Shown in pieces: positions 50,924-58,717 of a stretch of DNA of 64,000 nt. The notes beneath the pieces are model-generated. The model was not told the DNA's origin. It saw nothing but the letters and a program-made list of their open reading frames with translations, and did no database searches. A program made the position numbers and the translations under genes. The stretch is taken from assembly GCA_963773035.1 (NCBI GenBank), contig CAVYZX010000010.1, forward strand, positions 744,001 to 808,000. Direction: 5' to 3'. Every line of letters begins with the position of its first letter. The stretch's first letter is position 1. This DNA is from CAVRXZ01 sp963773035 (GTDB lineage Bacteria > Acidobacteriota > Vicinamibacteria > Vicinamibacterales > CAVVIG01).

Positions 50924-52789
50924 TTATTTCCCATCCACCGAGAACGCGAGCAGCACGTTGCCAGGCATGCCCCCGCCGTTGTGGTAGCCCGAGGTCGTGA
51001 ACACCATCCCGCCGGCGATCGCAGGGCCTCCCCCATCGATCGAGCCGCCGCGCGCTGGCACGCCGTTCACGGTCTGATGCGTGACGGCCGTATCGAAATC
51101 CCAGAGGATGGCGCCGTTGGTCGTCGAGTACGCGCGCAGGTGTCCGTCGAGCGCGCCTGAGAACGCCACGCCGGGAATTGCGCTCACAGCGGCCGACTGA
51201 GCAGGACTGCACCGTGCTCTGTCTCCACAGCCTGGCGGCGGCGTCATCCAGGTCTGCTGACCATCGCTGAGACGCAGAGCCCAGATGCCTCCGCCACGCT
51301 TTGGATCGGCCTCTGTGTTGTCCGTGTTCGGGATCTTGACGCGGCCGATGTCGGACAGCGCGACGTACACGTTGGACTGATCTGCGGCTGAGCCAAACTG
51401 TATGCCGCCTCTCGTCCCACCGGTTCCGATGCGCACCTGCCACAGAGTCTTGCCTTGCTCGTCGGGATCGATTGCGTGCACCACACCGGACTTCTGGCCG
51501 GCCACCAGCGCACGCCGCCCGTTCGCGAGCGTGACCAGAATCGGAGACGCCGCAAAGTCCACGTCCGGGCCGTTCGATTCCGGACAGTTGGTGGTGTTGT
51601 CCAGGCGGCAGGCGACGTTCCAGGAGTCGGCAGCCGTCATCTGTTTGGACCACAGAATCTTTCCGGAATCGAGATCCATCGCGACGAACGCGTCGCTCAT
51701 CCGCGACGGCGGGTCGCTGTAATTGTCGCCGGTCCCGACATAGAGAGCGTTCTTGCGCTCGTCAATCGCCGGTGTCGTCCAGATCGGCGCGCCGGACGGC
51801 CCCCACATCTGTTTGCCCGCCCTGTTCGTCTTGGTGGGCAACGGGTCTTCCGGGATCATGTACGTCTTCCACACCTGCTTCCCGGTCGTGGCGTTCAACG
51901 CGACTAGGCTTCCACGAAAGCGACAGCACTCGTAGTCCGGCACTGCGGCGGTCGTCTCCTCGCCCGACGCGAGCCCAACATAGATGCGTCCTTTGTGGAA
52001 CACCGGCGAGCCGGTGACACGCGCGGTTGGAAAGTCGTCCAGTTTCGTCTTCCAGAGCAGCGCTCCCGTCGCAGCATCGACCGCGTATAGATTGCTCACC
52101 TGGTCGCCAAAGATGGCCGCGTCTCGCGCACCGGAAGACGTGTCGATTCGAGCGATCACCACGGCCGCCCGGACTGGAGCGGCCGCCTCGACGAACCAGT
52201 GCACGCAACCCGTCGCCGCGTTGAGCGCGTAGACCTTGCCGCCCTGGCTGCCGACGAACACACGGCCGCCAGCCACAGTCGGTTGGGCGTAAGCCATCAT
52301 GTCGCCGGGGAATCCGAAAGCCCACTTCACTTTGAGCCGGCCGACATCGGCAGCGGTCAACCCGGCCATCGAGGCCGTCTGCAGCCGCGTATTCGAGGCG
52401 TTGGCACCCCAACTCTCCCAGCGCGGCCCGGATCGTGGATTGAACGCGGCGGAGGACGAGCCGCACATCGCTTCGGGTTTCGGCGACGTACTGAAAGCTT
52501 GTGAGAAGGGTTTTTCCGTGACGAACTCAGCAACCGCGCGACGTTCGGACGCGGCTAGACGAACGGCCATGGTGATCATCGGTCCGGATTCCATGGCCGC
52601 GAGCACTCGCTCCGGCACCATTTCGCGGAAGCCGTCTCGACTCGGTGCGCGGTCGAGTCCTGCGTCGTGACACGAGGCGCAATGGACTCGATAGAGCGAT
52701 GCACCGTCAGGTGCCTGGGCGAACAGAACCGAGGCACAGACAAGGGTCATCGCTACACACATGACGACGCGATGTGTCAGCCGCTTCAT
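50924..52789 (-). CDS. PQQ-type beta-propeller dehydrogenase with N-terminal c-heme
   Basis: A 621-residue exported protein. After the signal peptide (VAMTLVCASVLFAQA) comes a cytochrome c domain with CASCH at residues 37-41, then an eight-bladed PQQ propeller with repeated W-docking motifs (VYALNAATGCVHWF, LYAVDAATGALLWKTK, VAMDLDSGKILWSKQ, IWALRLSDGQQTWM). A vicinal Cys pair occurs in YECCRFRGS. This is the plan of polyvinyl-alcohol-dehydrogenase-like quinoproteins: periplasmic oxidation of an alcohol with transfer to the fused heme. Start at ATG 52789 gives a proper signal peptide; the longer reading translates a REP element. It is a paralogue of 54290-56131. Confidence 0.87.
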   Translation of the reverse strand: MKRLTHRVVMCVAMTLVCASVLFAQAPDGASLYRVHCASCHDAGLDRAPSRDGFREMVPERVLAAMESGPMITMAVRLAASERRAVAEFVTEKPFSQAFSTSPKPEAMCGSSSAAFNPRSGPRWESWGANASNTRLQTASMAGLTAADVGRLKVKWAFGFPGDMMAYAQPTVAGGRVFVGSQGGKVYALNAATGCVHWFVEAAAPVRAAVVIARIDTSSGARDAAIFGDQVSNLYAVDAATGALLWKTKLDDFPTARVTGSPVFHKGRIYVGLASGEETTAAVPDYECCRFRGSLVALNATTGKQVWKTYMIPEDPLPTKTNRAGKQMWGPSGAPIWTTPAIDERKNALYVGTGDNYSDPPSRMSDAFVAMDLDSGKILWSKQMTAADSWNVACRLDNTTNCPESNGPDVDFAASPILVTLANGRRALVAGQKSGVVHAIDPDEQGKTLWQVRIGTGGTRGGIQFGSAADQSNVYVALSDIGRVKIPNTDNTEADPKRGGGIWALRLSDGQQTWMTPPPGCGDRARCSPAQSAAVSAIPGVAFSGALDGHLRAYSTTNGAILWDFDTAVTHQTVNGVPARGGSIDGGGPAIAGGMVFTTSGYHNGGGMPGNVLLAFSVDGK

Positions 52790-52800
52790 ACGCGCCTCAT

Positions 52801-52876
52801 TTCTCGTGTGGCTTCCGCCTTTAGGCGGAAGAGAGTCGCCGGCATTGAACTTCCGGCTGAAGCCGGAAGCCACACA
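52801..52876. repeat. REP/BIME-like double palindrome
   Basis: GCTTCCGCCTTTAGGCGGAA and CTTCCGGCTGAAGCCGGAAG are separated by about 20 bp with CGCCGGCATTGA. Nearly identical over about 75 bp to the block at 22043-22124. It lies between two minus-strand genes. Confidence 0.88.
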
Positions 52877-52893
52877 TCAGCAGCGAGCGCTAC

Positions 52894-54174
52894 CTACTTC
52901 ACAATCGACTGCATGACTGCGTTTTCGAACTCGGGACGCATTTCGCGCACGGGCGTCTGGATCATGAGGATCGCGACAATCTCTTCCTTCGGATCGACCC
53001 AGAAGTGCGTGCCGAAGGCGCCGCTCCAGCCGAAGCTGCCGTCGGACAGGCGCGAGTTGCCGGCCACATGATTTTTCACCACTCGAACGCTGAGCCCGAA
53101 TGCTTCACCGACAGGCCGGCCCGGCAGCGTATCGGGCGCGTGCGCCGAGGCCATCAGCTCGACGGTCCTCGGACTCAGCAACCGCTTGCCGTTCAACTCG
53201 CCGCCGTTCAGCAGCATCTGGCCGAATTTCAAATACTCTTCCGCGCTGGCGCTCAATCCTCCACCGCCAGAGAAATACACGCGGCTGGACATCCGGTTGC
53301 CGTTTGCCGCTTTGCGCAGACCGTTTGGCGTCGCGTCGTACACGGTAGGCATACGCGATCCGAGTGTCTCGGTCGCATAAAAAGAAATGTCCTTCATGCC
53401 AAGCGGATCGAACACACGCTGCCGCAAGAACTGGTCGAAGTTCTGCCCCGAGGCGATCTCGACGATGCGTGCCAGCGTGTCGAACCCGGCGCCCGGACTG
53501 TAGCTCCAGCGTGAGCCCGGCTGGAACTCGAGCGGCGTCGTCGCCAGGTGGGGAATGTAGTCGGCTAAGGTATCGGTCGGCTTGCGGGCAACTTTGCGCG
53601 CTTCGCTCGTGCTCATCGGACCACTGACCAGACCGGAGGTGTGCGTCAGCAGATCGCGAACCGTAATCTCGCGCTCAGCGGGAACCGTATAGAACCGCGG
53701 TGCTGCTGGCTCTTCTCCGGCGGCCGGAGTGGGGCGCGAGTTGACCTGCGCAACGGCGACCTTCATCTCTTTGAACTCTGGAATGAACTTCGAGACGGGA
53801 TCGGTCAAGCGCAGCTTGCCTTCCTCCAGCATCATCATGATCGCGACGCCGACAACCGGCTTGGTCATCGACGCGATCCGGAAGACGGCATCCTTGACCA
53901 TCGGCTTCTTGGACTCGATGTCCATCAAGCCGTGCGCCTCCAGGTGCGCAATGCGACCTTTCCGCGACACCAACGTCACGCCGCCCGATACGTCGCCGAC
54001 AGCGATCCGCCGCTGCATCATTTCGGTGATGCGCGCAAGACGCTCCGACGACAATCCCACTTCCTCGGGCTTGGTCGTCAGCGGGATCTCAGCCGCTCTG
54101 GGCCACGCGAGCAACGCGACAAGCAGCACGCAGGTTCCGGCGATCTTCTTTGGCAACAGGATCCGATGCGTCAT
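52894..54174 (-). CDS. beta-lactamase-fold serine hydrolase (class C/EstB-like)
   Basis: A 426-residue exported enzyme (signal peptide TCVLLVALLAWPRAA). The SxxK nucleophile is in FRIASMTKPVVGVAIM, the Tyr motif in RWSYSPGAGFDTLARIVE (YSP replacing YxN), and the third motif region is FGWSGAFGTHFWVDP in place of KTG. Such proteins are esterases, peptidases or beta-lactamase relatives; the FGWSGAFGTHFW ending favours the EstB/LACTB-type esterases. It lies 104 bp upstream of the PQQ gene across a REP element and is divergent from the second PQQ gene. Confidence 0.88.
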   Translation of the reverse strand: MTHRILLPKKIAGTCVLLVALLAWPRAAEIPLTTKPEEVGLSSERLARITEMMQRRIAVGDVSGGVTLVSRKGRIAHLEAHGLMDIESKKPMVKDAVFRIASMTKPVVGVAIMMMLEEGKLRLTDPVSKFIPEFKEMKVAVAQVNSRPTPAAGEEPAAPRFYTVPAEREITVRDLLTHTSGLVSGPMSTSEARKVARKPTDTLADYIPHLATTPLEFQPGSRWSYSPGAGFDTLARIVEIASGQNFDQFLRQRVFDPLGMKDISFYATETLGSRMPTVYDATPNGLRKAANGNRMSSRVYFSGGGGLSASAEEYLKFGQMLLNGGELNGKRLLSPRTVELMASAHAPDTLPGRPVGEAFGLSVRVVKNHVAGNSRLSDGSFGWSGAFGTHFWVDPKEEIVAILMIQTPVREMRPEFENAVMQSIVK

Positions 54175-54202
54175 GCGATCCTCCTGGTGGCGGGAATCAT
54201 AA

Positions 54203-54250
54203 CTCAGGGCTAGGGCTCAGGGCTGAGGGCTAGGGCAGGGCTCAGGGCTA
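54203..54250. repeat. 7-nt tandem array (AGGGCTC/AGGGCTA)
   Basis: Six to seven units of the type CAGGGCT/TAGGGCT/GAGGGCT lie in the divergent space between the serine hydrolase and the second PQQ gene, just upstream of a candidate promoter. Confidence 0.85.
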
Positions 54251-54257
54251 CGTCACC

Positions 54258-54263
54258 TATAAT
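54258..54263 (+). promoter_or_regulatory. candidate -10 element of the second PQQ operon
   Basis: TATAAT at 54258-54263 lies 27 nt before the start codon. The position where a -35 would be expected falls in the 7-nt array, so the array may affect promoter strength. No consensus -35 is seen. Confidence 0.4.
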
Positions 54264-54289
54264 TCTGGCGAGATTAGGACCGGTCAACC

Positions 54290-56131
54290 ATGCAACGAAC
54301 GCATCTGTCGGCTGTTTTGGCGTCATTCGCCCTCACCTGCCTGGTCGCGACGCCTCTTTTCGCTCAGACACCGGACGGCGTGGTCGTGTTTCAGAAGGCC
54401 TGTGCGTCGTGCCATGTGAACCCAGCGGCCGATTCCCGTGCACCGACCCGCGAAGCGCTCGGACAGTTCGCCCCCGAAGTGATCCTGACCGCTCTGACGA
54501 CTGGAAAGATGTTCCGCCAGGGCGCGGAATTGACCGACGCGGAGCGCCGGGCGGTCGCCGGCTATGTCTCGGGACGTCCGATCGGTTCAGCCGCTCCAGC
54601 CTCTTCCGTAGGCCGCTGCGCGTCGGCTCCGCCTCCCATGTCCGCAGCTGCCCTCGCCGCAGGCTGGAACGGTTGGGGTAACGGTGTAACGAACACGCGC
54701 TATCAACCCGGCGATACAGGCCGACTGACTTCGTCCAGCGTTTCGCGCCTGACGTTGAAGTGGGCGTTCGGCTTTGCCGGCGTCAACTCAGCCAGAGCTC
54801 AGCCTGCCGTTGCCGGAGGACGGGTATTCGTCGGCAGCGAAAGCGGTGACGTGTACGCGCTGGACGCCAAGAGCGGCTGCACGTACTGGAGCTACCACGC
54901 CCAGGCGGGCATCCGGACCGCTGTCTCCGTCGGACCTTATAAAGATGCAACTGGCACGTCAGGCTTCGCCGTGTACTTCTCGGACGGCAGTGCAACCGCT
55001 TACGCGATTGATGCCGCGTCGGGCCGCGAGGTCTGGAAGCGCAAGGTCGACGACCATCCATACGCCAGCGCAACTGGATCTCCAACGTTCCATGAAGGCC
55101 GTTTGTACGTGACGACGGCTGCGGTTGGCGAGGAGGGACAGGGCGGCCGGGCGCAATACGCATGTTGTACGTTCCGAGGCAGCGTCACATCACTGGACGC
55201 GAACACGGGCAGCGTGTTGTGGAAGTCGTATTCGATCGTCGAAGAGCCGAAGCCTCGCGCGACGAACAAAGACGGAGTGCAGCTGTGGGGACCCGCTGGC
55301 GGCGGGATCTGGTCGGCGCCCACGATCGACGCGAAACGACGCGCGGTCTATGTCGCTACCGGCAACGGCTACGCCGAGCCCGCGCAGCGCACAACCGACG
55401 CGGTGCTCGCGCTCGATCTCGACACCGGCAAGATTCGCTGGACGTATCAGCCGGTGCCCAACGACGTCTGGACAGGCGGCTGCAAGGCGGAGAATCCTGA
55501 CAATCCGAATTGTCCGGAGAAGCTCGGACCCGATCACGACTTCTCGATGTCGCCGATGCTCGCCAGACGCTCGAATGGTGACGACGTGCTCGTGGTCCAG
55601 CAGAAGTCAGGGATGGCGTACGCGCTGGATCTCGACAAGCAAGGCGCGCTCGTGTGGCAGTACCGCACCAGTCAAGGAAGCGGATTGGGCGGACAGTGGG
55701 GGGCGGCGGTTGACGACAAACAGGTGTACTTCAGCGTCAATGGGACGCTGTCGCAAACACCCGGCGGGATCCGGGCCGCGAGACTCGACACAGGCGAGGA
55801 AGTGTGGTCGAAAGCAGCCTCCGAAAAACTGTGCGGTACGGCGCGCGGATGCAGCGCCGCGCAGGGAGCAGCCGTCACGGCAATTCCGGGCATCGTGTTC
55901 TCGGGTTCGATGGACGGCGGCATTCGCGCCTACTCGAGCGCTGATGGGACGATCGTGTGGCAATTCGACACCAATCGAGAATTCGAGACGGTCAACGGCG
56001 TCAAGGCAAACGGTGGCGCCATGGACGGTCCCGGTGCCGTGGTCGCGGACGGAATGCTCTACGTTAATTCCGGTTACGTCAGCCTGATCGGCCGGCCCGG
56101 CAATGTGTTGCTGGCGTTTGGTATCGATTGA
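54290..56131 (+). CDS. PQQ-type beta-propeller dehydrogenase with N-terminal c-heme (paralogue)
   Basis: A 613-residue exported protein with the same plan as 50924-52789: signal peptide, CASCH heme site at residues 38-42, then the propeller (VYALDAKSGCTYWS, AYAIDAASGREVWKRK, VLALDLDTGKIRWTYQ, IRAARLDTGEEVWSK). The vicinal Cys pair is YACCTFRGS at the same place. Closing blades contain GSMDGGIRAYSSADG and NGGAMDGPGAVV. Two divergent paralogues flank a serine hydrolase, implying related but different substrates. It leads an operon with a secreted 'PDFSGVW' protein 11 bp downstream. Confidence 0.87.
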   Translation: MQRTHLSAVLASFALTCLVATPLFAQTPDGVVVFQKACASCHVNPAADSRAPTREALGQFAPEVILTALTTGKMFRQGAELTDAERRAVAGYVSGRPIGSAAPASSVGRCASAPPPMSAAALAAGWNGWGNGVTNTRYQPGDTGRLTSSSVSRLTLKWAFGFAGVNSARAQPAVAGGRVFVGSESGDVYALDAKSGCTYWSYHAQAGIRTAVSVGPYKDATGTSGFAVYFSDGSATAYAIDAASGREVWKRKVDDHPYASATGSPTFHEGRLYVTTAAVGEEGQGGRAQYACCTFRGSVTSLDANTGSVLWKSYSIVEEPKPRATNKDGVQLWGPAGGGIWSAPTIDAKRRAVYVATGNGYAEPAQRTTDAVLALDLDTGKIRWTYQPVPNDVWTGGCKAENPDNPNCPEKLGPDHDFSMSPMLARRSNGDDVLVVQQKSGMAYALDLDKQGALVWQYRTSQGSGLGGQWGAAVDDKQVYFSVNGTLSQTPGGIRAARLDTGEEVWSKAASEKLCGTARGCSAAQGAAVTAIPGIVFSGSMDGGIRAYSSADGTIVWQFDTNREFETVNGVKANGGAMDGPGAVVADGMLYVNSGYVSLIGRPGNVLLAFGID

Positions 56132-56142
56132 AAGGATAAAAG

Positions 56143-56952
56143 GTGGCGCGTACATTCGCCGTTGCCGTTTCCATCGTCCTGGCGGCACAAGCTGGCATCG
56201 TCGGTCAGTGGCTCCGCTATCCAACCGCCGGCGTGCCCCGCACGAGCGACGGCAAACCGAACCTCACGGCAGCAGCCCCGCGACTATCAGATGGAAAGCC
56301 CGACTTCTCAGGCGTGTGGGAAAACGACGGCTTCGATCCGAATCGCGCCGAAGGACTAGATGGCGGTCCGCCAAAAACCGTCTTCTTCGATCTCGCCTGG
56401 GGTCTCAAGGATGGACCGCCCTACCAGCCCTGGGCAGCGGAACTGGCGAAAAAGAGACGGGCCGATTTCGGCAAGGACAATCCCGACGCCCGGTGCCTGC
56501 CGCTGGGCGTCTTGCAGATGATGGCTCATCCCTTGCCGAAGAAGATCGTTCATACCCCCGGACTGCTCGTCATTCTCCACGAGCGCAACATGGAGTACCG
56601 GCAGATCTTCACGGACAATCGTCCAATGCCGGATGATCCACAACCTTCGTGGAACGGCTATTCGTCGGCAAAGTGGGATGGCGACACGCTCGTCGTGCAG
56701 ACCCGGGGCTTCCGCGACGGGTTGTGGGCCGACTTCAACGGAAGCCCGTTGACCGATCGCCTCAAGATGACGGAACGTTTCCGCCGGCCGGTTTTCGGAA
56801 GACTCGAAGTGGAAGTCACGGTTGACGACCCGGGCGCTTACGCAAAACCATGGACGGTCGTGCTCGGCCAACACCTGGCGTTGGACACGGACTTGTTGGA
56901 GTATGCCTGTCTGGAAAACGAGAAGGACGTTCCTCATTTGCAGGGAAAGTGA
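56143..56952 (+). CDS. secreted protein related to the 'PDLQG' family
   Basis: A 269-residue exported protein; start GTG 56143 behind AAAGGATAAAAG. It is a fourth member of the secreted family at 9.1-11.1 and 31.2-32.2 kb: SDGKPDFSGVWENDG for the hallmark, PLGVLQMMAHPLPKKIVHTPG, ILHERNMEYRQIFTDNRPMP, SAKWDGDTLVVQTRGF and VDDPGAYAKPWTVV. Function unknown. Here it is coupled to a PQQ dehydrogenase and a serine hydrolase and not to DUF6152, which suggests a role as an accessory or substrate-binding factor in periplasmic metabolism. Confidence 0.8.
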   Translation: MARTFAVAVSIVLAAQAGIVGQWLRYPTAGVPRTSDGKPNLTAAAPRLSDGKPDFSGVWENDGFDPNRAEGLDGGPPKTVFFDLAWGLKDGPPYQPWAAELAKKRRADFGKDNPDARCLPLGVLQMMAHPLPKKIVHTPGLLVILHERNMEYRQIFTDNRPMPDDPQPSWNGYSSAKWDGDTLVVQTRGFRDGLWADFNGSPLTDRLKMTERFRRPVFGRLEVEVTVDDPGAYAKPWTVVLGQHLALDTDLLEYACLENEKDVPHLQGK

Positions 56953-56959
56953 GACTCAG

Positions 56960-58207
56960 ATGCAGATGCGCCACATCTCAACCGCAGCGGTGCTTGCCGC
57001 CGCATGGCTCGCGTTCTCGGTGCTCGCCACCGGTCAGACGCCACGGCCTTCACCGGCGCCGCGATCGGCTGTCGCACCGGCGGCTGCTCCTTACTTTCCG
57101 GATCGTTTCGAGTGGCAGCACAAGAAGCCGGATGACGTCGGCATGGATCCCCTGCGTCTCGACGACGCGGTGAAGTTCGCAATCGCGAACGAGAATCCCG
57201 CAAATCGAGACCTCAACCTGACGCTGGCGACGACGTTCGGACGCTCCGAGCCGTTCGACACGCCGATCGGCCCGGTGAAAGCACGGGCTCCCGCGAACGG
57301 CCTCATCACCCGAAATGGCTACATCGTCGCCGAATGGGGTGAACCGAAAAGCGTGGACATGACCTTCAGCGTGACGAAAACGTTCCTTACGACCGTCGTT
57401 GGCCTCGCCTGGCAGCGTGGGTTGATTCGAGACGTGAACGACTACGCTCGCGACTACATGCCGCCAGGAGTGGATCTGTTTGAGGCGCCGCACAATCAGA
57501 CGATCAAGTGGGATCACCTGCTTCGACAGACAAGTGATTGGCAAGGGACGCTCTGGGGCAAACCGGATTGGGCGGATCGCCCGGAAGGCGACAAGCCCGC
57601 CGATTGGCCCAACCGCAAACTGTACGAGCCAGGCACGCACTACAAGTACAACGACGTGCGCGTGAACGTCCTCGCCCTGGCGGCACTTCACGTCTGGCGC
57701 CGGCCTCTGCCGGAGGTGCTGCGCGAGGAAATCATGGAGCCAATCGGCGCCTCGTCCACATGGCGTTGGCACGGCTACGAAAATTCCTGGATCGAGCTCG
57801 ACGGGCGGAGGGTGCAATCGATGACCGGCGGAGGGCACTGGGGCGGCGGCATGTTCATCAACGCTTACGACATGGCGCGGTTCGGGTATCTCTTCCTGCG
57901 CAACGGCAAGTGGAAGGATCGCCCCATCGTTTCCGAGAAGTGGATGCAGATGGCGCGCATGCCAGGGCCGGCGAATGCGAACTACGGTTTCGCCAACTGG
58001 TTCCTGAACACGAACAAGAAACTGCTACCGGCGGCGTCCGAGGCAGCAGTGTATTTCGAAGGCAACGGGTCGAACATCATCTATATAGACTGGGACAACG
58101 ACATCGTTGCCGTCGTCCGATGGATTCAGGGTGGGCCTCCGTTCCAGGAGTTCGTCGCCAAACTGTTGTCGTCGCTGAAGACGCCACCGGCCACAGCGCA
58201 ACGCTAG
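56960..58207 (+). CDS. beta-lactamase-fold serine hydrolase (paralogue type 2)
   Basis: A 415-residue exported enzyme: signal peptide (TAAVLAAAWLAFSVLATGQ) and a Pro/Ala-rich linker, then the SxxK motif in MTFSVTKTFLTTVVGLA, a YKYNDVRVNVLALAAL segment with the Tyr-x-Asn motif (YND), and GGGHWGGGMFINAYDMARFGYL. It lacks an obvious KTG triad. This resembles CubicO-type esterases and amidases. The start follows the upstream stop by 8 bp, so it belongs to the PQQ operon. Low similarity to the hydrolase at 52894-54174 beyond the fold. Confidence 0.85.
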   Translation: MQMRHISTAAVLAAAWLAFSVLATGQTPRPSPAPRSAVAPAAAPYFPDRFEWQHKKPDDVGMDPLRLDDAVKFAIANENPANRDLNLTLATTFGRSEPFDTPIGPVKARAPANGLITRNGYIVAEWGEPKSVDMTFSVTKTFLTTVVGLAWQRGLIRDVNDYARDYMPPGVDLFEAPHNQTIKWDHLLRQTSDWQGTLWGKPDWADRPEGDKPADWPNRKLYEPGTHYKYNDVRVNVLALAALHVWRRPLPEVLREEIMEPIGASSTWRWHGYENSWIELDGRRVQSMTGGGHWGGGMFINAYDMARFGYLFLRNGKWKDRPIVSEKWMQMARMPGPANANYGFANWFLNTNKKLLPAASEAAVYFEGNGSNIIYIDWDNDIVAVVRWIQGGPPFQEFVAKLLSSLKTPPATAQR

Positions 58208-58218
58208 GCTTTGGGAGT

Positions 58219-58255
58219 CACCAGGCACCTACGAGGAACCAGGCACGAGGAACCA
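58219..58255. repeat. 14-nt (2x7) tandem array before the Mo-hydroxylase genes
   Basis: ACGAGGAACCAGGC is repeated (58231-58254) with a partial preceding copy (CACCAGGCACCT). It contains AGGAACC, which is only 4-5 nt from the ATG at 58259 and could serve as its ribosome-binding site. Confidence 0.7.
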
Positions 58256-58258
58256 CCC

Positions 58259-58717
58259 ATGGATCTAAAAGTGAACGGCCGGACGCATACGGTGGAGGTG
58301 GATACAGCGACGCCGCTGCTCTACGTGCTCAGCGACGATCTCGGACTTCGCGGGCCGAAGTTCGGATGCGGGCTCGGTCAGTGCGGCAGCTGCACGGTGA
58401 TCGTCAAAGGCCAGGCCATCCGTTCGTGCATCACGCCAGTCGGGACGGTCGCCGGATCTGAAATCACCACGCTCGAAGGACTCGGCACGATCGACAAACC
58501 GCATCCGATTCAGAAAGCCTTCATCGACGAACAGGCGTTGCAGTGCGGCTTCTGCATCAACGGAGTGATTCTGACGGCCAAAGCCTTCCTCGATCGGAAT
58601 CCCAGGGCTGACGATGCGGAGATTCAGCAGGCGATGTCGACGGTTCTGTGCCGCTGCGCAGCGAACGTGCGAATGCTGCGCGCCATCAAGCGATATGCGC
58701 AGGGGGTCAAGGCATGA
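58259..58717 (+). CDS. [2Fe-2S] small subunit of a molybdenum hydroxylase
   Basis: A 152-residue protein with both iron-sulfur domains of the xanthine-dehydrogenase family: plant-type ferredoxin Cys at C37, C42, C45 and C57 (KFGCGLGQCGSCTV, RSCITP) and the helical domain LQCGFCINGVILTAKAFL with VLCRCAANVRMLRAI. It passes electrons from the Mo cofactor subunit encoded next, with which it overlaps by 4 bp (ATGA). No FAD subunit gene is present, as is typical of the isoquinoline-1-oxidoreductase (IorAB) type, which donates to cytochromes or azurin-like acceptors. Confidence 0.93.
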   Translation: MDLKVNGRTHTVEVDTATPLLYVLSDDLGLRGPKFGCGLGQCGSCTVIVKGQAIRSCITPVGTVAGSEITTLEGLGTIDKPHPIQKAFIDEQALQCGFCINGVILTAKAFLDRNPRADDAEIQQAMSTVLCRCAANVRMLRAIKRYAQGVKA

